A stretch of 64,000 bases of DNA. Origin: Lepas anatifera (Eukaryota > Arthropoda > Thecostraca > Lepadidae). The notes below the pieces were generated by a model. That model saw only the letters and a program-made list of their open reading frames with translations. It ran no database searches and had not been told where the DNA came from. The stretch is from the NCBI GenBank assembly GCA_034440635.1, contig JAOTON010000897.1, forward strand, positions 4,556,001 through 4,620,000, read 5' to 3'. Shown piece after piece: positions 11,294 to 21,866 of the stretch (its first letter is position 1; each line of letters opens with the position of its first letter). The translations under genes were made by a program, and so were the position numbers.

Positions 11294-12441
11294 ACGACGC
11301 CAAGAAATTTTTGATTTGGCTGAATCCAGTCAGGTGCAAGGGATAATAATGGGAAAAACCAAGTATGTCAACCAGACACCACCTGGCCTCTTTTCGCACC
11401 CACTACGACGTGGGGCGTCAGTCCATCTCCCTTTCCCCTGTTAACTCAAGAGGCAAAGGTGATACGAAAAATAGAAATGGCGCTGGAAGCTCCTTGCCGT
11501 CTTGTTCTAAAGATATGAGCACAAACAAGCTCGAAACTATGACCTCCGGTGATCCCTGGTAGCGTCTTTACTGACGTGATCTCAAAATAACTAGACGATA
11601 TCTGGGAAATTTTTATTTCGAAGAGCTTTTGAATGAGGAGGAAACTCGACCATGGCCTGCTGTAGGAGTCGCGTTTTTCCCTTGCTTTGTCGTTCTTATC
11701 TAAGAAAAACAAAAATGACCCACATGGGCGTGGAAATCACGTTAAAACTCGTTCACCTGACCTGAACTGTTATCAATTTACAGTTATAAGTTGTCAGGCT
11801 GATAACCATAAATTGGTGTAAGTCGACTAGTCTCTCATTTAAATCGGCTCCGAATAACTCGCCAAAAATGAGGATGGGGCCCGGGAAGAGCACAAAGGTG
11901 ATTAAAATTATGTATATGGGCATATTTTTTCCTTTATATTCCCCGCTTAGCTTATCAATGGAATGGCCTGGGGTTGTGGGATAAGTTTGAATTCAAATTG
12001 TTTATCAGGTTTAACATATATGCCTGTTCCATGGGTGTCTGTTCCTGTTGTGAATTATGCTGATAGTATTGTCACCATTGTGCTGCAAAATAAATAAATA
12101 AATATCTCTTTATTATATGGTAATCAGGACTTATGGACCAGAAAATGGTTAAAATGAAAATGATTAACATATTTGGCTACAATTCATGAACGCTAGGTCG
12201 CTAAAACTCCTTATGAAGAACAAGAAGTGAGCATGAAAAAGTGCCGTTTGGCTAATGGGGTCTCAATCACAAAAAATGGTAGATAAATGCATGAGGTAGT
12301 GAGTCGAAACCTGCCACTACACTAAAAATGACTAAAACTATCGACTTGCAAGTACTGAATCCTCATATTTATTTGAAATGTTTCGAAATTAGGAGCAGAT
12401 ATTCTGCCTGAATTTTATTCCACTGTTTTCTTGTTGCTCAT
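11294..12441. other. interior of 7.8-kb element, non-coding
   Basis: Low-complexity A/T-rich sequence with no convincing ORF. An ATAAATAAATAAATA run lies at about 12090. Confidence 0.4.
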
Positions 12442-12870
12442 GTGTCCAGAGCGAAATACACACATTCAGGTCTTGCTTGTTTTCGCATTTTTCCAGGGAC
12501 AAAGGAAGAAAATGGGTTCAAAGCAGCTTTGGGGGTTTACACACACCGACTGTTGAGGCTATATAGTGTCGCCAACTCTCATGTTGCTGGGAGATGGGCA
12601 CAAAGGGAACATTACATGAATCGAAAAAGAGCTATTGTTTTCTTTATTAGGCTCTTCGTGTTCCTACCTTGCCCTTGCTTGCCTGGTTATGTGCTCATAA
12701 CGACCTTCCTAAAAGGTCACATCAGCCCTTGCCAAACGGGAAAGGCCTTCAGGTATTTCGAGCTAGAGGGGTACTGTTTGCCAGTTAGGGAAAAATTCCA
12801 AAGGCTGGGGACCATTGGTAGGGGCTGCCAACCAACAATGGTCATCAGCTTATATTCAAATATATCCTGA
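12442..12870 (+). CDS. orphan 142-codon ORF inside 7.8-kb element
   Basis: The only ORF above 130 codons in the interior of the inverted-repeat element. The predicted peptide has a hydrophobic stretch in the middle (IVFFIRLFVFLPCPCLPGYV) that could span a membrane, but composition and lack of any recognisable motif make a chance ORF equally likely. I see no splice sites or Kozak context that would argue for expression. Confidence 0.15.
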   Translation: MSRAKYTHSGLACFRIFPGTKEENGFKAALGVYTHRLLRLYSVANSHVAGRWAQREHYMNRKRAIVFFIRLFVFLPCPCLPGYVLITTFLKGHISPCQTGKAFRYFELEGYCLPVREKFQRLGTIGRGCQPTMVISLYSNIS

Positions 12871-12922
12871 TTTGCACAAATCAGTATTCAGATAGAGGGA
12901 TGTCTTCAATTCCAATTAAATG

Positions 12923-13110
12923 TTAGAGACGCTGTATTGGAGTGGTCAGCGTAGCTGGATTCCACCCAGCCGACCCGGGTTCAAGGCCCGGCGGTTTCCC
13001 TGAACAAGGAGCAAGCTGGTTCCCGGGATATCTTTTCAACAGTAAAAAAGTTGGCGACACCATATGACACTGGCAGTTGGTGCATCGATAAGCCCAAAAA
13101 TTATTTATTA
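12923..13110 (+). repeat. tRNA-derived SINE, copy 1
   Basis: A Pol III B-box-like GGTTCAAGGCC at 12978-12988 is followed by a body ending with the tail GGCAGTTGGTGCATCGATAA. The same tail closes the two SINEs downstream, placing them in one family with different heads. Confidence 0.6.
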
Positions 13111-13140
13111 CGTATAATATCGTATAAAGTTAGTGATAAG

Positions 13141-13322
13141 GGGATGAGGTGGCTTAGTGGATAGCACCCTTGTCTTCTAAGCCACCGGTCCCGGGTTCAA
13201 GTCCCGGCGGAGCCTCTGAATAAGTCGATCTGATCCCCAAAATCCCTTCCAACAGGGTGAGAGTTTGGGATGCCGTATGACCCTGGCAGTTGGTGCGTCG
13301 TTAAACCCCAACAATTCTTAAA
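13141..13322 (+). repeat. tRNA-derived SINE, copy 2 (best preserved)
   Basis: The head looks like a tRNA: A box TGGCTTAGTGG at 13150-13160, a GTCTTCTAAGCCACC anticodon-arm-like segment, and a perfect B box GGTTCAAGTCC at 13194-13204. It is followed by a non-tRNA body and the tail GGCAGTTGGTGCGTCGTTAA. The extended body and missing aminoacyl-stem pairing argue for a SINE, not a tRNA gene. The TCT-like anticodon region suggests tRNA-Arg ancestry. Confidence 0.75.
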
Positions 13323-13679
13323 GTTAGTGATAAATGCTTATGTGCCTCTTTCCGGGCGACCAAAATCAATGCAGATACGTTAAGTTGAGATGGCAGCTAA
13401 GGATGTACGATAGTTAGGGGCCTCTGAGCCAGCTAGGCTTTCGAAAGATTGCACGAGCTTAAAACACCCTTTAGCCCAAGGGGCTCAATATTAGGCTGCG
13501 GGAGTTCTCACAAATTTATCGAGGCTAAAGATTTAAACTCAATGAAATCCCAAAACAGTATACTGATAATAATCTCTCGGGCTAAACCAGAATCAGACCA
13601 GCTTAACATTCGTTTCCAGTCCAATTTTAGTCTTGTTTGTAATATACCCTCTCAGGTCAAAGGGAGCAGCGTAGGCTTC

Positions 13680-14020
13680 AGGGGCGTACGCAGACCCGAG
13701 TTTTGGGGGGCAAACCCATGTCTGCCTGTCCTCTCCTGTGGGGGGAAGGGGGTGGGAGTGAAGATTTTTTGCTCTACATACCTATTGTAAACACCTTTTT
13801 TCAGTGCTCGACAGATCTAGTATAAGCTACCTCTCCAAGTGCATGATCGCTCTCCGGGGGGGAGGGGGAAGCGAATATTTTTTTGCTCTACAGGCTTAGT
13901 GTACACACCTTTTTTCAAAAATTTCTCCGGCGTTTGGGGGGAAAGATAGTTTGGCCCCCTCCAGCGCTTTGGGGGGCCATGACCGGAATGCCCCCCTGCG
14001 TCCGCCAAAGGTAGGCTTTG
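13680..14020. repeat. G-rich interspersed repeat with two similar halves
   Basis: Two related segments, each with a poly-G run, then TTTTTTGCTCTACA and ACACCTTTTTTCA, lie at about 13730-13805 and 13850-13920. The second half ends with GGGGGGCCATGACC and CGTCCGCC. This looks like a multi-copy repeat; I see no coding potential. Confidence 0.5.
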
Positions 14021-14899
14021 GTTACAAGGTCCCCCGGGTAATATTCTGGTTTCGCCCAACCAGAATATGTAAACAATATTTATCCTAAAATATTTTCATT
14101 TCAGCGACACATCGAACAATTTTAACATCAATAATAGCTGGAACCAATGTCGTGCTAAATTTCGAAGAGTAGTAGCTCTCGAGTTGGTGGATTTCATCAG
14201 AGAAACATTCACTATTCACTGCCCTTTTACCCTCGGTGGTCGCACGTGGCAACGAGACCCCTCAAACAGCACCCAGTTCTAATGGAGGACCCAAGAGGAG
14301 GGGGACAATACGTATTTTCTCCCCGAACGAAAAAGCTCGGAGCAAAACCATAATGTTATCCCCCTCCCCCAAGCTGTCGACCTTTTCCCCGGCTCCTTTT
14401 AAGTTCATAAGCAAGGTGTTGGTGCTTTAACTGAAGAAATCATTTTCAAACAGAACCAGTCAACTTCAGTGTGAATATTGGAGCCTGGTCCTCTTGATAT
14501 TTAAAATCGTATTTGGATGAATGATCCTTGGATATCGAAAGCAAGCATTTTGTGGCCACATATTTCACCCAGTGACGCCTGTTTGTTTTGCTTTTCGACT
14601 TATATTTACTCCCCACTCCCCGCCTCCCCAACCTGCCGGCTAGTTAGATTGTTGCAAAAGCTTTCACTGCGCGACGTTTTTTCTTGCGTTTCGATTTTTG
14701 TTTGTCCCACCAAAACTACCGCCTAGATCCATCACTGACCAATTTTACCGCTAATGATACTCTCAACAACGATCACTATCACCGCTAAAGCTGCTACATA
14801 GGCTTTTATACCTTTGTAATACTGCTACAAATTATCTAATATTTTCAGCATAAAATATGATCATATCCTTCCGACAAGTGAGGGTGCTGCCAAAAGGCC

Positions 14900-15090
14900 G
14901 CAAGAAACCTAGCGCTGATTCCCTGGCTCAACTCCCCCGGGTTCAACTCCTTGGGTTCATGTCCAGGCAGATTCTCTGAATAGGTATGATGATCAAATGC
15001 ACCAAATCTCTCCTTACAGGGTGAGAGTTGGTAACGCCATATAACTTTGAGAGCTGGAGCGTCGTCTAACCCCAACAATTTTTGTTAGAG
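14900..15090 (+). repeat. tRNA-derived SINE, copy 3 (decayed)
   Basis: A CCCGGGTTCAACTCC B-box-like site is followed by the family body (GGGTGAGAGTTGGTAACGCC) and the tail GAGCGTCGTCTAACCCCAAC. More diverged than copy 2. Confidence 0.55.
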
Positions 15091-15534
15091 ACTATCGCAA
15101 ACGCTATGCCAAGCTTGCACCGTGTGATGTCAGTCTAGAGGCCAGTTCATGGAAACTCTAATCCTCCCCAGTTAAAGCAATGGTTGCCGTTCGTTGAGGG
15201 GAGACGACTGCGTGATTTTAGTCAAGCGAGGGCACAGTTTTATGCTCCCGAGAAATAGACTCTACACAGGTTCTCAAGCTGGAAATTTAAAAATTCTCTG
15301 TGGACGGAATTAAGCTCATTTAGTTGGAAGCAATTGTCCCATAATAAATAATCGCCGCCACCGACGAAACAGTGATAGAGCCAGTGAGCCGTCACCCTTG
15401 ACAAGAAAATTTCCCATCTAAAAACAAAACCTCGTCAGGTTCAGGCTTCTTGAGACCTTCGCAAAATGCTGCCCACACAATGCCCGATTTTCCTATTGTT
15501 TCTTAAATCGCGATGTTTAATGAAAATTGGGGGC

Positions 15535-15770
15535 CTGCCCCCACCATAGGGGGATCCAGGATCACCGATGGGGGTCACCTTGCCGGGGGTGGGACGTCAT
15601 CCGTACAAATTGGGTGCCACTTTTGGCCGGTAAAAGCTTTCAGGTGGGTGCCAAATCCTATGGCGGGGTGCCGATTTTCGCATCCTGGGGGAGGGGTGGA
15701 AGTGACATTTCAGGAAGTGCCATCAACCGTTTAGAGGAATGCTGTGATCATTTTAGGGACGCCGAGGGTC
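15535..15770 (+). repeat. GC-rich interspersed repeat Z
   Basis: Contains GGGATCCAGGATCACC, CTTTTGGCCGGTAAAAGC and GTGGGTGCCAAATCCTATGG. Related copies lie at 22530-22667 with 23468-23540 (interrupted), 35680-35870 (minus) and 40735-40860. The ORFs crossing it are incidental. Confidence 0.6.
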
Positions 15771-16281
15771 AATGAGGGGGACCTGCATTCCTTTACGCTT
15801 GGATCCACCTATGGCTCCAACTGTCCCCTCTTCTGACGAGTATCTGAAAATATTATTTTAATGAAACCTCCAAACAAAGTTGTATCACTGTATCAGCCGT
15901 TTTACCAGAATCCTGTCTAAATAAACATGCAGGTGAGGGGAGCCCGGCAGCCAATGACAGCTTACATGTTTCGCAACCCAAGCACAAGGACGGATATAGG
16001 AGGGAAAATTCGTGTGCTTCCCCGCAGCAAAATATATTCCGATGGTTGGCCCCATCTGTGCCCATCTTATTGGATATTGCTCCCCCTCAAAAAGCAACTC
16101 GTGGTTCTGCCACTGCATTGCGTGGTTTCTGCCACTGACCGGGGCCCCAGGTCAGTGACGCCAGTTGTCCAGCACACAGCAACACAGTGGGAGCAATTGC
16201 AATACGAGTGCCCCTCAGACACGACAAGATTTGTGAGAGGGATGAATGAGCTCGCACAATGCCAACCGCCCATTCATCTGT

Positions 16282-16557
16282 GAGGTCACGTGGTCCAGGT
16301 ATGGGCGAGAGGGTCAGGGATTATCAGAGGCGGTGGCAAGTCAGCCGAAGACTACCCCGTCAGAAAGCAGCAAAATCATTAATTGTGTAATATTTTCTCA
16401 CCCAGATGTCAGATTAGTAAATAATGGTGACCACTGGAAAGCTCTTGAAAAAATGCACATGATGCACCCGTTTCTAAACCTATAGGCACCATAGGATGCA
16501 AGATATCCATCCTAAACCGGTCGAGCCTAGTTATGGCAATTTCAATTGCGGGGGACT
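16282..16557 (-). repeat. right terminal inverted repeat of 7.8-kb element
   Basis: Reverse complement of 8736-9019. Ends GCGGGGGACT directly before GTAC at 16558-16561. Confidence 0.85.
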
Positions 16558-16561
16558 GTAC

Positions 16562-16881
16562 ATTTGGTGTAAGCCAGGTTTCATTCAGTGCAAGAAGGTC
16601 AAACTCGTGCAATTCAAACAGATCATGGCGAAGATCAGCCAACTTTGGTTTAATTGATTGGATGTTCAGGTGTACAATCATTAACTGTCCAGGCCGGGGT
16701 CCGTGTGTTCCTATCCACCTGACGCCGCCTCTGCGGCCGCGCGCCCGGGAACGCCTGCCCCTCCTGGTGCGGCGATGGTTGGTCTCCCCATCCAGCCCAG
16801 CATCTGCCGCCGTCCGGGCTTCAGAATCAGTCAGGCCCAGCCGCGCACCACGTGACCGGCCGGGCGCGTGCGCTGTGCTTA
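16562..16881 (-). pseudogene. LINE endonuclease N-terminus and 5' GC-rich leader
   Basis: On the minus strand 16681 down to 16562 encodes MIVHLNIQSIKPKLADLRHD, FDLLALNETWLTPN: the first strand and the catalytic Glu (NETWL) of an apurinic-type LINE endonuclease. It continues in frame into 8731 and below once the 7.8-kb insertion and one GTAC are removed. Upstream (16682-16881) is a GC-rich segment that abuts the resumed PLE sequence at about 16882, so this is the LINE's 5' boundary in this copy. Confidence 0.85.
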
Positions 16882-17491
16882 AGCCAACAACTTATTGTAG
16901 ATACGTCGACGACATATTCCTTGAAGTCAGGGATAGTGACCACCTCACAGCCATCATCAACAAATTTGAAAATAATTCAATTCTCAAGTTCACGTTTGAA
17001 AAACATCATGACAACTCTCTGTCTTTCCTTGACGTTAACGTAAAATCCACTCCCGAAAAGTACATCACCAGCGTATATACAAAACCCACGAACACGGGAA
17101 AAACGCTGAACGCTGCGAGTGAATGTCCATCACAGTACAAACAGAGCGTACTGAGAGCATTCATAAAACGAGCTATCAACACTAGTTCGTCATATGAACA
17201 CATGGACACCGAACTCAGCAGAGTGAAGCAGCTACTAATAAACAACGGCTTTACCAACTCAGAAACTGACAAAGAGATCCACAAACAACTTAACAATCAG
17301 CACACACAACAGCAACAAGCAGAGCAGTACAAAGTCCACCATCTATACTACAAAAATCACATGAGTTCCCACTACAAATCAGATGAGAAAATCATAAAAG
17401 ACATCGTCAAAAAAACCACATCATGCAACACAGATGGTGAACGCCTACAGCTCAACATATACTATCAGAACAAAAAAAAACAAGTCAACTA
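16882..17491 (+). pseudogene. Penelope-like RT, catalytic YVDD to thumb
   Basis: Resumes the PLE frame interrupted at 5872: CRYVDDIFLEVRDSD (catalytic YVDD), TAIINKFENNS, LKFTFEKHHDNSLSFLDV, then YTKPTNTGKTLNAASECPSQ, a conserved PLE block before the thumb, followed by a Gln-rich linker. The frame ends at an A-rich run (about 17470-17480), where one base too many shifts it away from the GIY-YIG domain. Sequence preceding 16882 in the same open frame belongs to the LINE leader and is not PLE. Confidence 0.88.
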
Positions 17492-17494
17492 GCC

Positions 17495-17815
17495 ATGAAA
17501 AACAATCCAACCACAGCACAAGAGTCCAATCGCACCAATGTAGTGTACCAGTTTGAATGTCCGCATGAGGATTGCAGGCCTCATGATAGACTCTACATTG
17601 GTGCGACCACGACGACATTATCACGCCGCCTCACCATGCACCTACAAGACCACACAGGCCCCGTAGAACACTGGCTACACTAACACCACACAAACTCCTA
17701 AAAGACAACACAAAAATCATCGACTCCGCCCACGACCATCACCGCCTGTTCATTCATGAAGCCATACACATCACACGACAGAAACTACACCTCAACATAC
17801 ACACATTTCACTAGC
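17495..17815 (+). pseudogene. Penelope-like GIY-YIG endonuclease domain
   Basis: Encodes VVYQFECPHEDCRPHDRLYIGATTT then LSRRLTMHLQD: the GIY-YIG core with a CxxxxC insert and the conserved arginines, as in animal PLEs. A stop after HWLH (17683) and a further frame change interrupt the C-terminal helix region; the remaining sequence to about 17815 still matches the family. The domain would nick target DNA to prime reverse transcription. Confidence 0.85.
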
Positions 17816-17861
17816 ACTGTGGGGTGTGTGAACTGTGACTGAATAGTGTGTGGTATTATAA

Positions 17862-17997
17862 ATTACCGAACGATGCTGGTATATGAATTTTTTGGTCGAG
17901 TTGTTTTCAGAAGTTACGGCACGAGCGTAGCGAGTGCGGTAACTTTGAAAACAACGAGACCAAAAAATTCATACACAGCAGAGTTTCGGTAATGTAT
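17862..17997. repeat. about 60-bp-arm imperfect hairpin at Crypton left end
   Basis: The stretch ATTACCGAA..TATGAATTTTTTGGTC is mirrored by GACCAAAAAATTCATA..TTCGGTAAT with a centre GGCACGAGCGTAGCGAGTGC. Arms pair over roughly 60 positions with a few mismatches. It lies upstream of the recombinase gene. Confidence 0.85.
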
Positions 17998-18117
17998 TTA
18001 CCATAGCCGTTTGTTGTTCACACATTAGTTCACACACGTTAATTCATTGTTGTATTGTACTGGAGTCGTAATTTGCGTAAAAAATTAATCACTGCGGGAA
18101 TCCTTTCTTCGATCTAA

Positions 18118-18578
18118 GTCTACCGGAAGATGAAGAAGATGCTACTGAAAATAAAATACAATCATTCATTGATGGTGCACGCTCCAAGGAGACAAAAAGA
18201 AAATTGGACTCTTGGGTTAGCCGTCTGCGAGAGCATGTTCAAAAATTAGGAAAAAACAAGGACTTTTTGGAAATGGAGAAGACGGAACTCAATGAGGTAA
18301 TTTGCTCATTCCTCATCGATGCAAAGAAAAAAGACGGAGAAGCATATGAAACGGCAACAATTTCCAGCTTTAAGGGGGTGATTAACCGTTTCCTGAAGGA
18401 CTCCAAGAAAGGGAATCTGGAGCAGGATCCAGAATTTCAAGGTGCCAGGGACGTCAAACGGGCTAAGATGAAGATCCTAAAAGCAGATGGAAAGGGAAAT
18501 AAGCCCAATCGGTCAACACCGATCACCAGAGAAGAAGAGGAAAAACTGTATGGAACTGGCCAACTCGGACTGGGGTGA
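18118..18578 (+). pseudogene. Crypton recombinase, N-terminal half
   Basis: Upstream of the first Met (18204) the frame is open through SLPEDEEDATENK and FIDGARSKETKRK. The peptide then reads WVSRLREHVQKLGKNKDF, CSFLIDAKKKDGEAYETATI and GVINRFLKDSKK, the SAM-like DNA-binding half found before DUF3504-type tyrosine recombinases (the KIAA1958/QRICH1/ZMYM relatives). It ends at REEEEKLYGTGQLG, where the frame shifts against the catalytic half. The relic at 48690-49345 shows the expected continuation (GQLGFDSPIALLR-like). Confidence 0.8.
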
Positions 18579-19294
18579 TATCTCTCTTAAGAACCATGTT
18601 CATGTTGACAACTATGTTGTTTGGACATAGAGGCCGCCAAGAGAGTCGGCAAATGCTTTGGGGTGATATCTCACTACGACGAGATGAGCAAGCAGAGTAT
18701 CTCGAGTTCCATGAAAGATTGACGAAAACAAGGGATGGTAGTGACGAGGGAGGGAGCCGGCGACTTCTCCCAAGAGCATTTGCTAACCCAAACTGTCCAG
18801 ACCGATGCCCGGTCAATGTTTATAAAGAATATATGAAGCGAAGGCCACAACAAATGCTCCAGCCTGATACTCCGTTTTATCTCGCTGTAAACTACCAGAG
18901 ATCGCTAGACGACCTAGTCTGGTTTAAATGTAGCCCTCTAGGTGTGAACTCCATCAGTAGCCTAATAAAGACTGGATGTGAAGCAGCTGGAATAAATGGT
19001 CGAAAGTCAAACCACTCAGTCCGAAAAACAGCTGTAAAACGTGCTCTGGACGCTGGGTGTCCACGTGAGTACGTGGCACAAATCACGGGGCACAAGATAG
19101 TCCGTAGCCTGGAGCATTATGCCGACGTCGACATTATCACCCATCGTGCCATCTCAGCAAGCATCGCTACAGGGAGATCCTTCACAGCGACTCTCGAAAA
19201 CTCGATCACTAATCATCCAAGTCCCTCAACTTCGGCACCAATCACCCTCAACATCACTGGCTGCAGCTCAGTTACAGTGAACAACTGCCACTAG
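18575..19294 (+). CDS. Crypton tyrosine recombinase, catalytic half
   Basis: A 239-codon frame with the tyrosine-recombinase constellation in order: Arg box LFGHRGRQESRQMLWGD (Arg near residue 19-21), NHSVRKTAVKRAL (the H-x-x-R box near 145-150), TGHK (His near 172) and LEHYADVD (nucleophile Tyr near 181). These residues cut and rejoin DNA through a 3'-phosphotyrosine. The C-terminus is Ser/Thr-rich. Because all five catalytic positions are kept, loss of function, if any, comes only from the frameshift at about 18570. A short 3' UTR with AATAAA (19384) follows. Confidence 0.85.
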   Translation: MISLLRTMFMLTTMLFGHRGRQESRQMLWGDISLRRDEQAEYLEFHERLTKTRDGSDEGGSRRLLPRAFANPNCPDRCPVNVYKEYMKRRPQQMLQPDTPFYLAVNYQRSLDDLVWFKCSPLGVNSISSLIKTGCEAAGINGRKSNHSVRKTAVKRALDAGCPREYVAQITGHKIVRSLEHYADVDIITHRAISASIATGRSFTATLENSITNHPSPSTSAPITLNITGCSSVTVNNCH

Positions 19295-19670
19295 GCATGC
19301 TATGTTATGCTAATGGGGTGATTTTTACTTTGATTGACATTCTTGTATGTTTGTTTGCATTGTTACATTGTGAACTAACTCTGAAATAAAGGGAGATGAG
19401 TGTGACAGTTATATCACTGATATCGTTTTTTAGTTGGAGGAGTATTTACGAGATTCAATAAATATCCTTCAGTAATTGAAATAGCTTTTGCTAGTGAGAA
19501 CATTTTTAACAATTCAATTCACCGTCATTGTTTTGGAAATTTGACGAATGCTTATAAGAAAATGACACAGCCCTCAGTGATTGGCTAATCGGCGCCGTGC
19601 GGTAAACGGAAATTATCGCACTTACCGCACTCCACGTGCCAATGTATTTTCATTGCTCGGCATATGGTTA

Positions 19671-20076
19671 AGTATGCATTAGAATGTAATTAGTATGGTT
19701 GTGATTTATGAATGCGTTAAAACTATGCTTTGTGGTTTTGCTCAGTGAAAGTTGTTAAGATATTGTCCTCTGCTCCTTCTTGAAAATATTCGCTTTTTGT
19801 AAACTAAGATTAGCCTCAGCAGGTAACAAACTAAAAATGGAGTGTTAGTTGTCCTTGATAATGATTGGTATAATACAATCGAAACGCGTCGGAAAAAATG
19901 ACTTATGACTATAATAGAAGTACTTAACACCATTACCGAACCAGACAAAAAAATATTCAACAAGCTACTGAAACTCAACCGAAAACTCTCAAAAACTCGA
20001 AACGCTATTCTTTTCAACGACATCTGCCTGAAAGAAAATATATTGCCCAAGTACACGAATATATATATATACCACA

Positions 20077-20080
<4 letters not shown>
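19671..20080 (+). mobile_element. PLE A pLTR with start of ORF
   Basis: The plus-strand continuation of the PLE after the Crypton. It holds the hammerhead-like core and then an open frame from 19905 (VLNTITEPDKKIFNKLLKLN, AILFNDICLKENILPKYTNI), which resembles the N-terminal region of PLE polyproteins. The frame runs into ATATATACC and the (CA)n array, where PLE similarity ends. Confidence 0.7.
19853..19893 (+). ncRNA. hammerhead-ribozyme-like motif in PLE pLTR
   Basis: UUGAUAA, then a TGATTG/CAATCG stem with loop GTATAATA, then GAAACGCGTC. Same arrangement as the minus-strand copy at 1264-1304. The non-consensus first box lowers confidence in activity. Confidence 0.4.
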
Positions 20081-20683
<603 letters not shown>

Positions 20684-20703
20684 ACATATATATATATATA
20701 TAT

Positions 20704-20870
20704 GCAGGTATTATTAAAAATCACAGCTTCCTTGGCGTTAATTAGTTTCTTGTGCGTCGCTTCGAGTTGGCGGATAAGGCTTCGTTCGTTGTCGTTATAT
20801 CTATAAAGAATTGTAAAAAATGACATCTATTGACGTTTCACCTTCCATAAGGCATCTTCATGAATACAAA
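20704..20870 (-). mobile_element. PLE B pLTR fragment, minus strand
   Basis: Reverse complement of 21463-21625: the end near the AATAATACCTGCA block, the ORF-start region (NDNERSLIRQLEATHKKLIN) and a hammerhead-like core. Together with the plus copy it makes a 0.95-kb PLE with inverted ends. Confidence 0.75.
20831..20866 (-). ncRNA. hammerhead-like motif, PLE B, minus strand
   Basis: On the minus strand ATGAAGATGCCTT, a short loop, AAGGTGAAACGTC: a GAAGATG-type box, paired stem and GAAAC. Mirror of 21463-21497. Confidence 0.4.
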
Positions 20871-20961
20871 TGATATGAATACAAATGATTCATGAATACA
20901 ATGGTATGAATACCAATGATACGTTGGCTACACAACAACAACACTCAGCCGCAGACTCACA

Positions 20962-21183
20962 ATGCATATACAACAAGGTTCACCCAAGAAACACATGCAC
21001 GAACACCATGGCATCAGCATCACCAGAGACATGCTTACCTCCAACACAGAAATCATCGCACACTGCAACGATCGGCGGCGACTCACCACACTAGAAACAG
21101 TTATCATCAGAAACACATCACCCATCATCAACATCCAGACAAAACAATCCACAACACTGGCACTTTATGACAAAACACTTTAG
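20962..21183 (+). pseudogene. PLE B GIY-YIG C-terminal tail
   Basis: The frame ends IIAHCNDRRRLTTLETVIIR then NTSPIINIQTKQSTTLALYD, the conserved tail of PLE endonuclease domains (compare LQALEAVFIRDINPNINIQ at about 63930). Only the last 70 or so codons remain, so this PLE is strongly 5'-truncated. Confidence 0.75.
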
Positions 21184-21462
21184 ATTAGGAAGGGTTCAGC
21201 TAAGCTTTATATTTCCATTCATGTTTAGCTGAGTTATGATATGTTTCATATTGTTGTGTGTTTCACTTAATGGGTTTTTTTCCGGAGTAGGTGCACTAAT
21301 ATCTAGTGAACGTGTTATGTGATGAATCATTCGATTGTTTTCCGACCAGTGTTCAATTTAAAAAAATGTCAGCGAAGAGATTAAAATGTGCTTTGTACCG
21401 TATCGAAACTAAAAATATGTTATCTAGTCTATACTTGTAAAATGTAACTGCATATCATTTGT

Positions 21463-21652
21463 ATTCATGAAGATGCCTTATGGAAGGTGAAACGTCAATA
21501 GATGTTATTTTGTACAATTCTTTATAAATATAACGACAACGAACGAAGCCTTATCCGCCAACTCGAAGCGACGCACAAGAAACTAATTAACGCCAAGGAA
21601 GCTGTGATTTTTAATAATACCTGCATTAAAGAAAAACTACTTCCCAAATACA

Positions 21653-21654
<2 letters not shown>
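21463..21654 (+). mobile_element. PLE B pLTR and ORF start, plus strand
   Basis: Hammerhead-like core at 21463-21497, then an open frame NDNERSLIRQLEATHKKLIN, AVIFNNTCIKEKLLPKYTNI that runs into (TA)n at 21655. Parallels PLE A at 19905-20060, including the junction at LPKYTNI. Confidence 0.75.

Positions 21655-21720
<66 letters not shown>
21655..21720. repeat. (TA)n microsatellite
   Basis: About 32 TA units directly after the PLE B ORF start. Confidence 0.95.
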
Positions 21721-21722
<2 letters not shown>

Positions 21723-21866
21723 AATCTATATGTTAAGACCAAACAGATGGCACAGACAATAACACATCACATACGAAGGTCAGCGAGTAGGTAACGAGAA
21801 CTTCGATGTTATGTAAAAACCCGAAAGACTACGAGAGTGAATACAGGACATTAAAACCAACGCTCC

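Larger units (their letters stand above)
8736..16557. mobile_element. 7.8-kb inverted-repeat element, unknown superfamily
   Basis: The left end (AGTCCCCCGC..., 8736 to about 9019) and right end (...GCGGGGGACT, about 16282-16557) are inverted copies of each other, roughly 270-285 bp long with high identity. The element interrupts the LINE endonuclease gene and is flanked by GTAC duplications. Inside are a TTAA-type MITE region, three tRNA-derived SINEs, G-rich repeats and one 142-codon orphan ORF. I see no transposase, polymerase or helicase, so it is probably non-autonomous or decayed. Four-base duplications occur in Chapaev, Sola1, Ginger and Academ elements; none is confirmed here. Confidence 0.8.
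17857..19670 (+). mobile_element. Crypton-like tyrosine-recombinase element inserted in PLE
   Basis: The uninterrupted minus-strand PLE copy (about 1440-1520) shows that the PLE text ...GTGGTAT and AGTATGCATT... were adjacent, so 17857-19670 (1.81 kb) is an insertion. It has no terminal inverted repeats of transposon type, carries one tyrosine-recombinase gene in two frames, and has TGGTAT/TGGTTA-like sequence at the two borders, all consistent with a Crypton. A large hairpin lies at its left end. Confidence 0.75.

Noticed and set aside
13141..13225. A tRNA-Arg gene
   Set aside because: A and B boxes are good, but the acceptor stem is not closed and the body continues into a SINE tail shared with neighbours.
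8736..16557. Polinton/Maverick element
   Set aside because: Ends start with AG as in Polintons, but the duplication is 4 bp rather than 6 and no polymerase, integrase or capsid genes are seen.
16533..16881. N-terminal part of the 319-codon plus ORF running into PLE RT
   Set aside because: That part lies in the LINE leader and 7.8-kb element end on the opposite strand; only sequence after 16882 is PLE.
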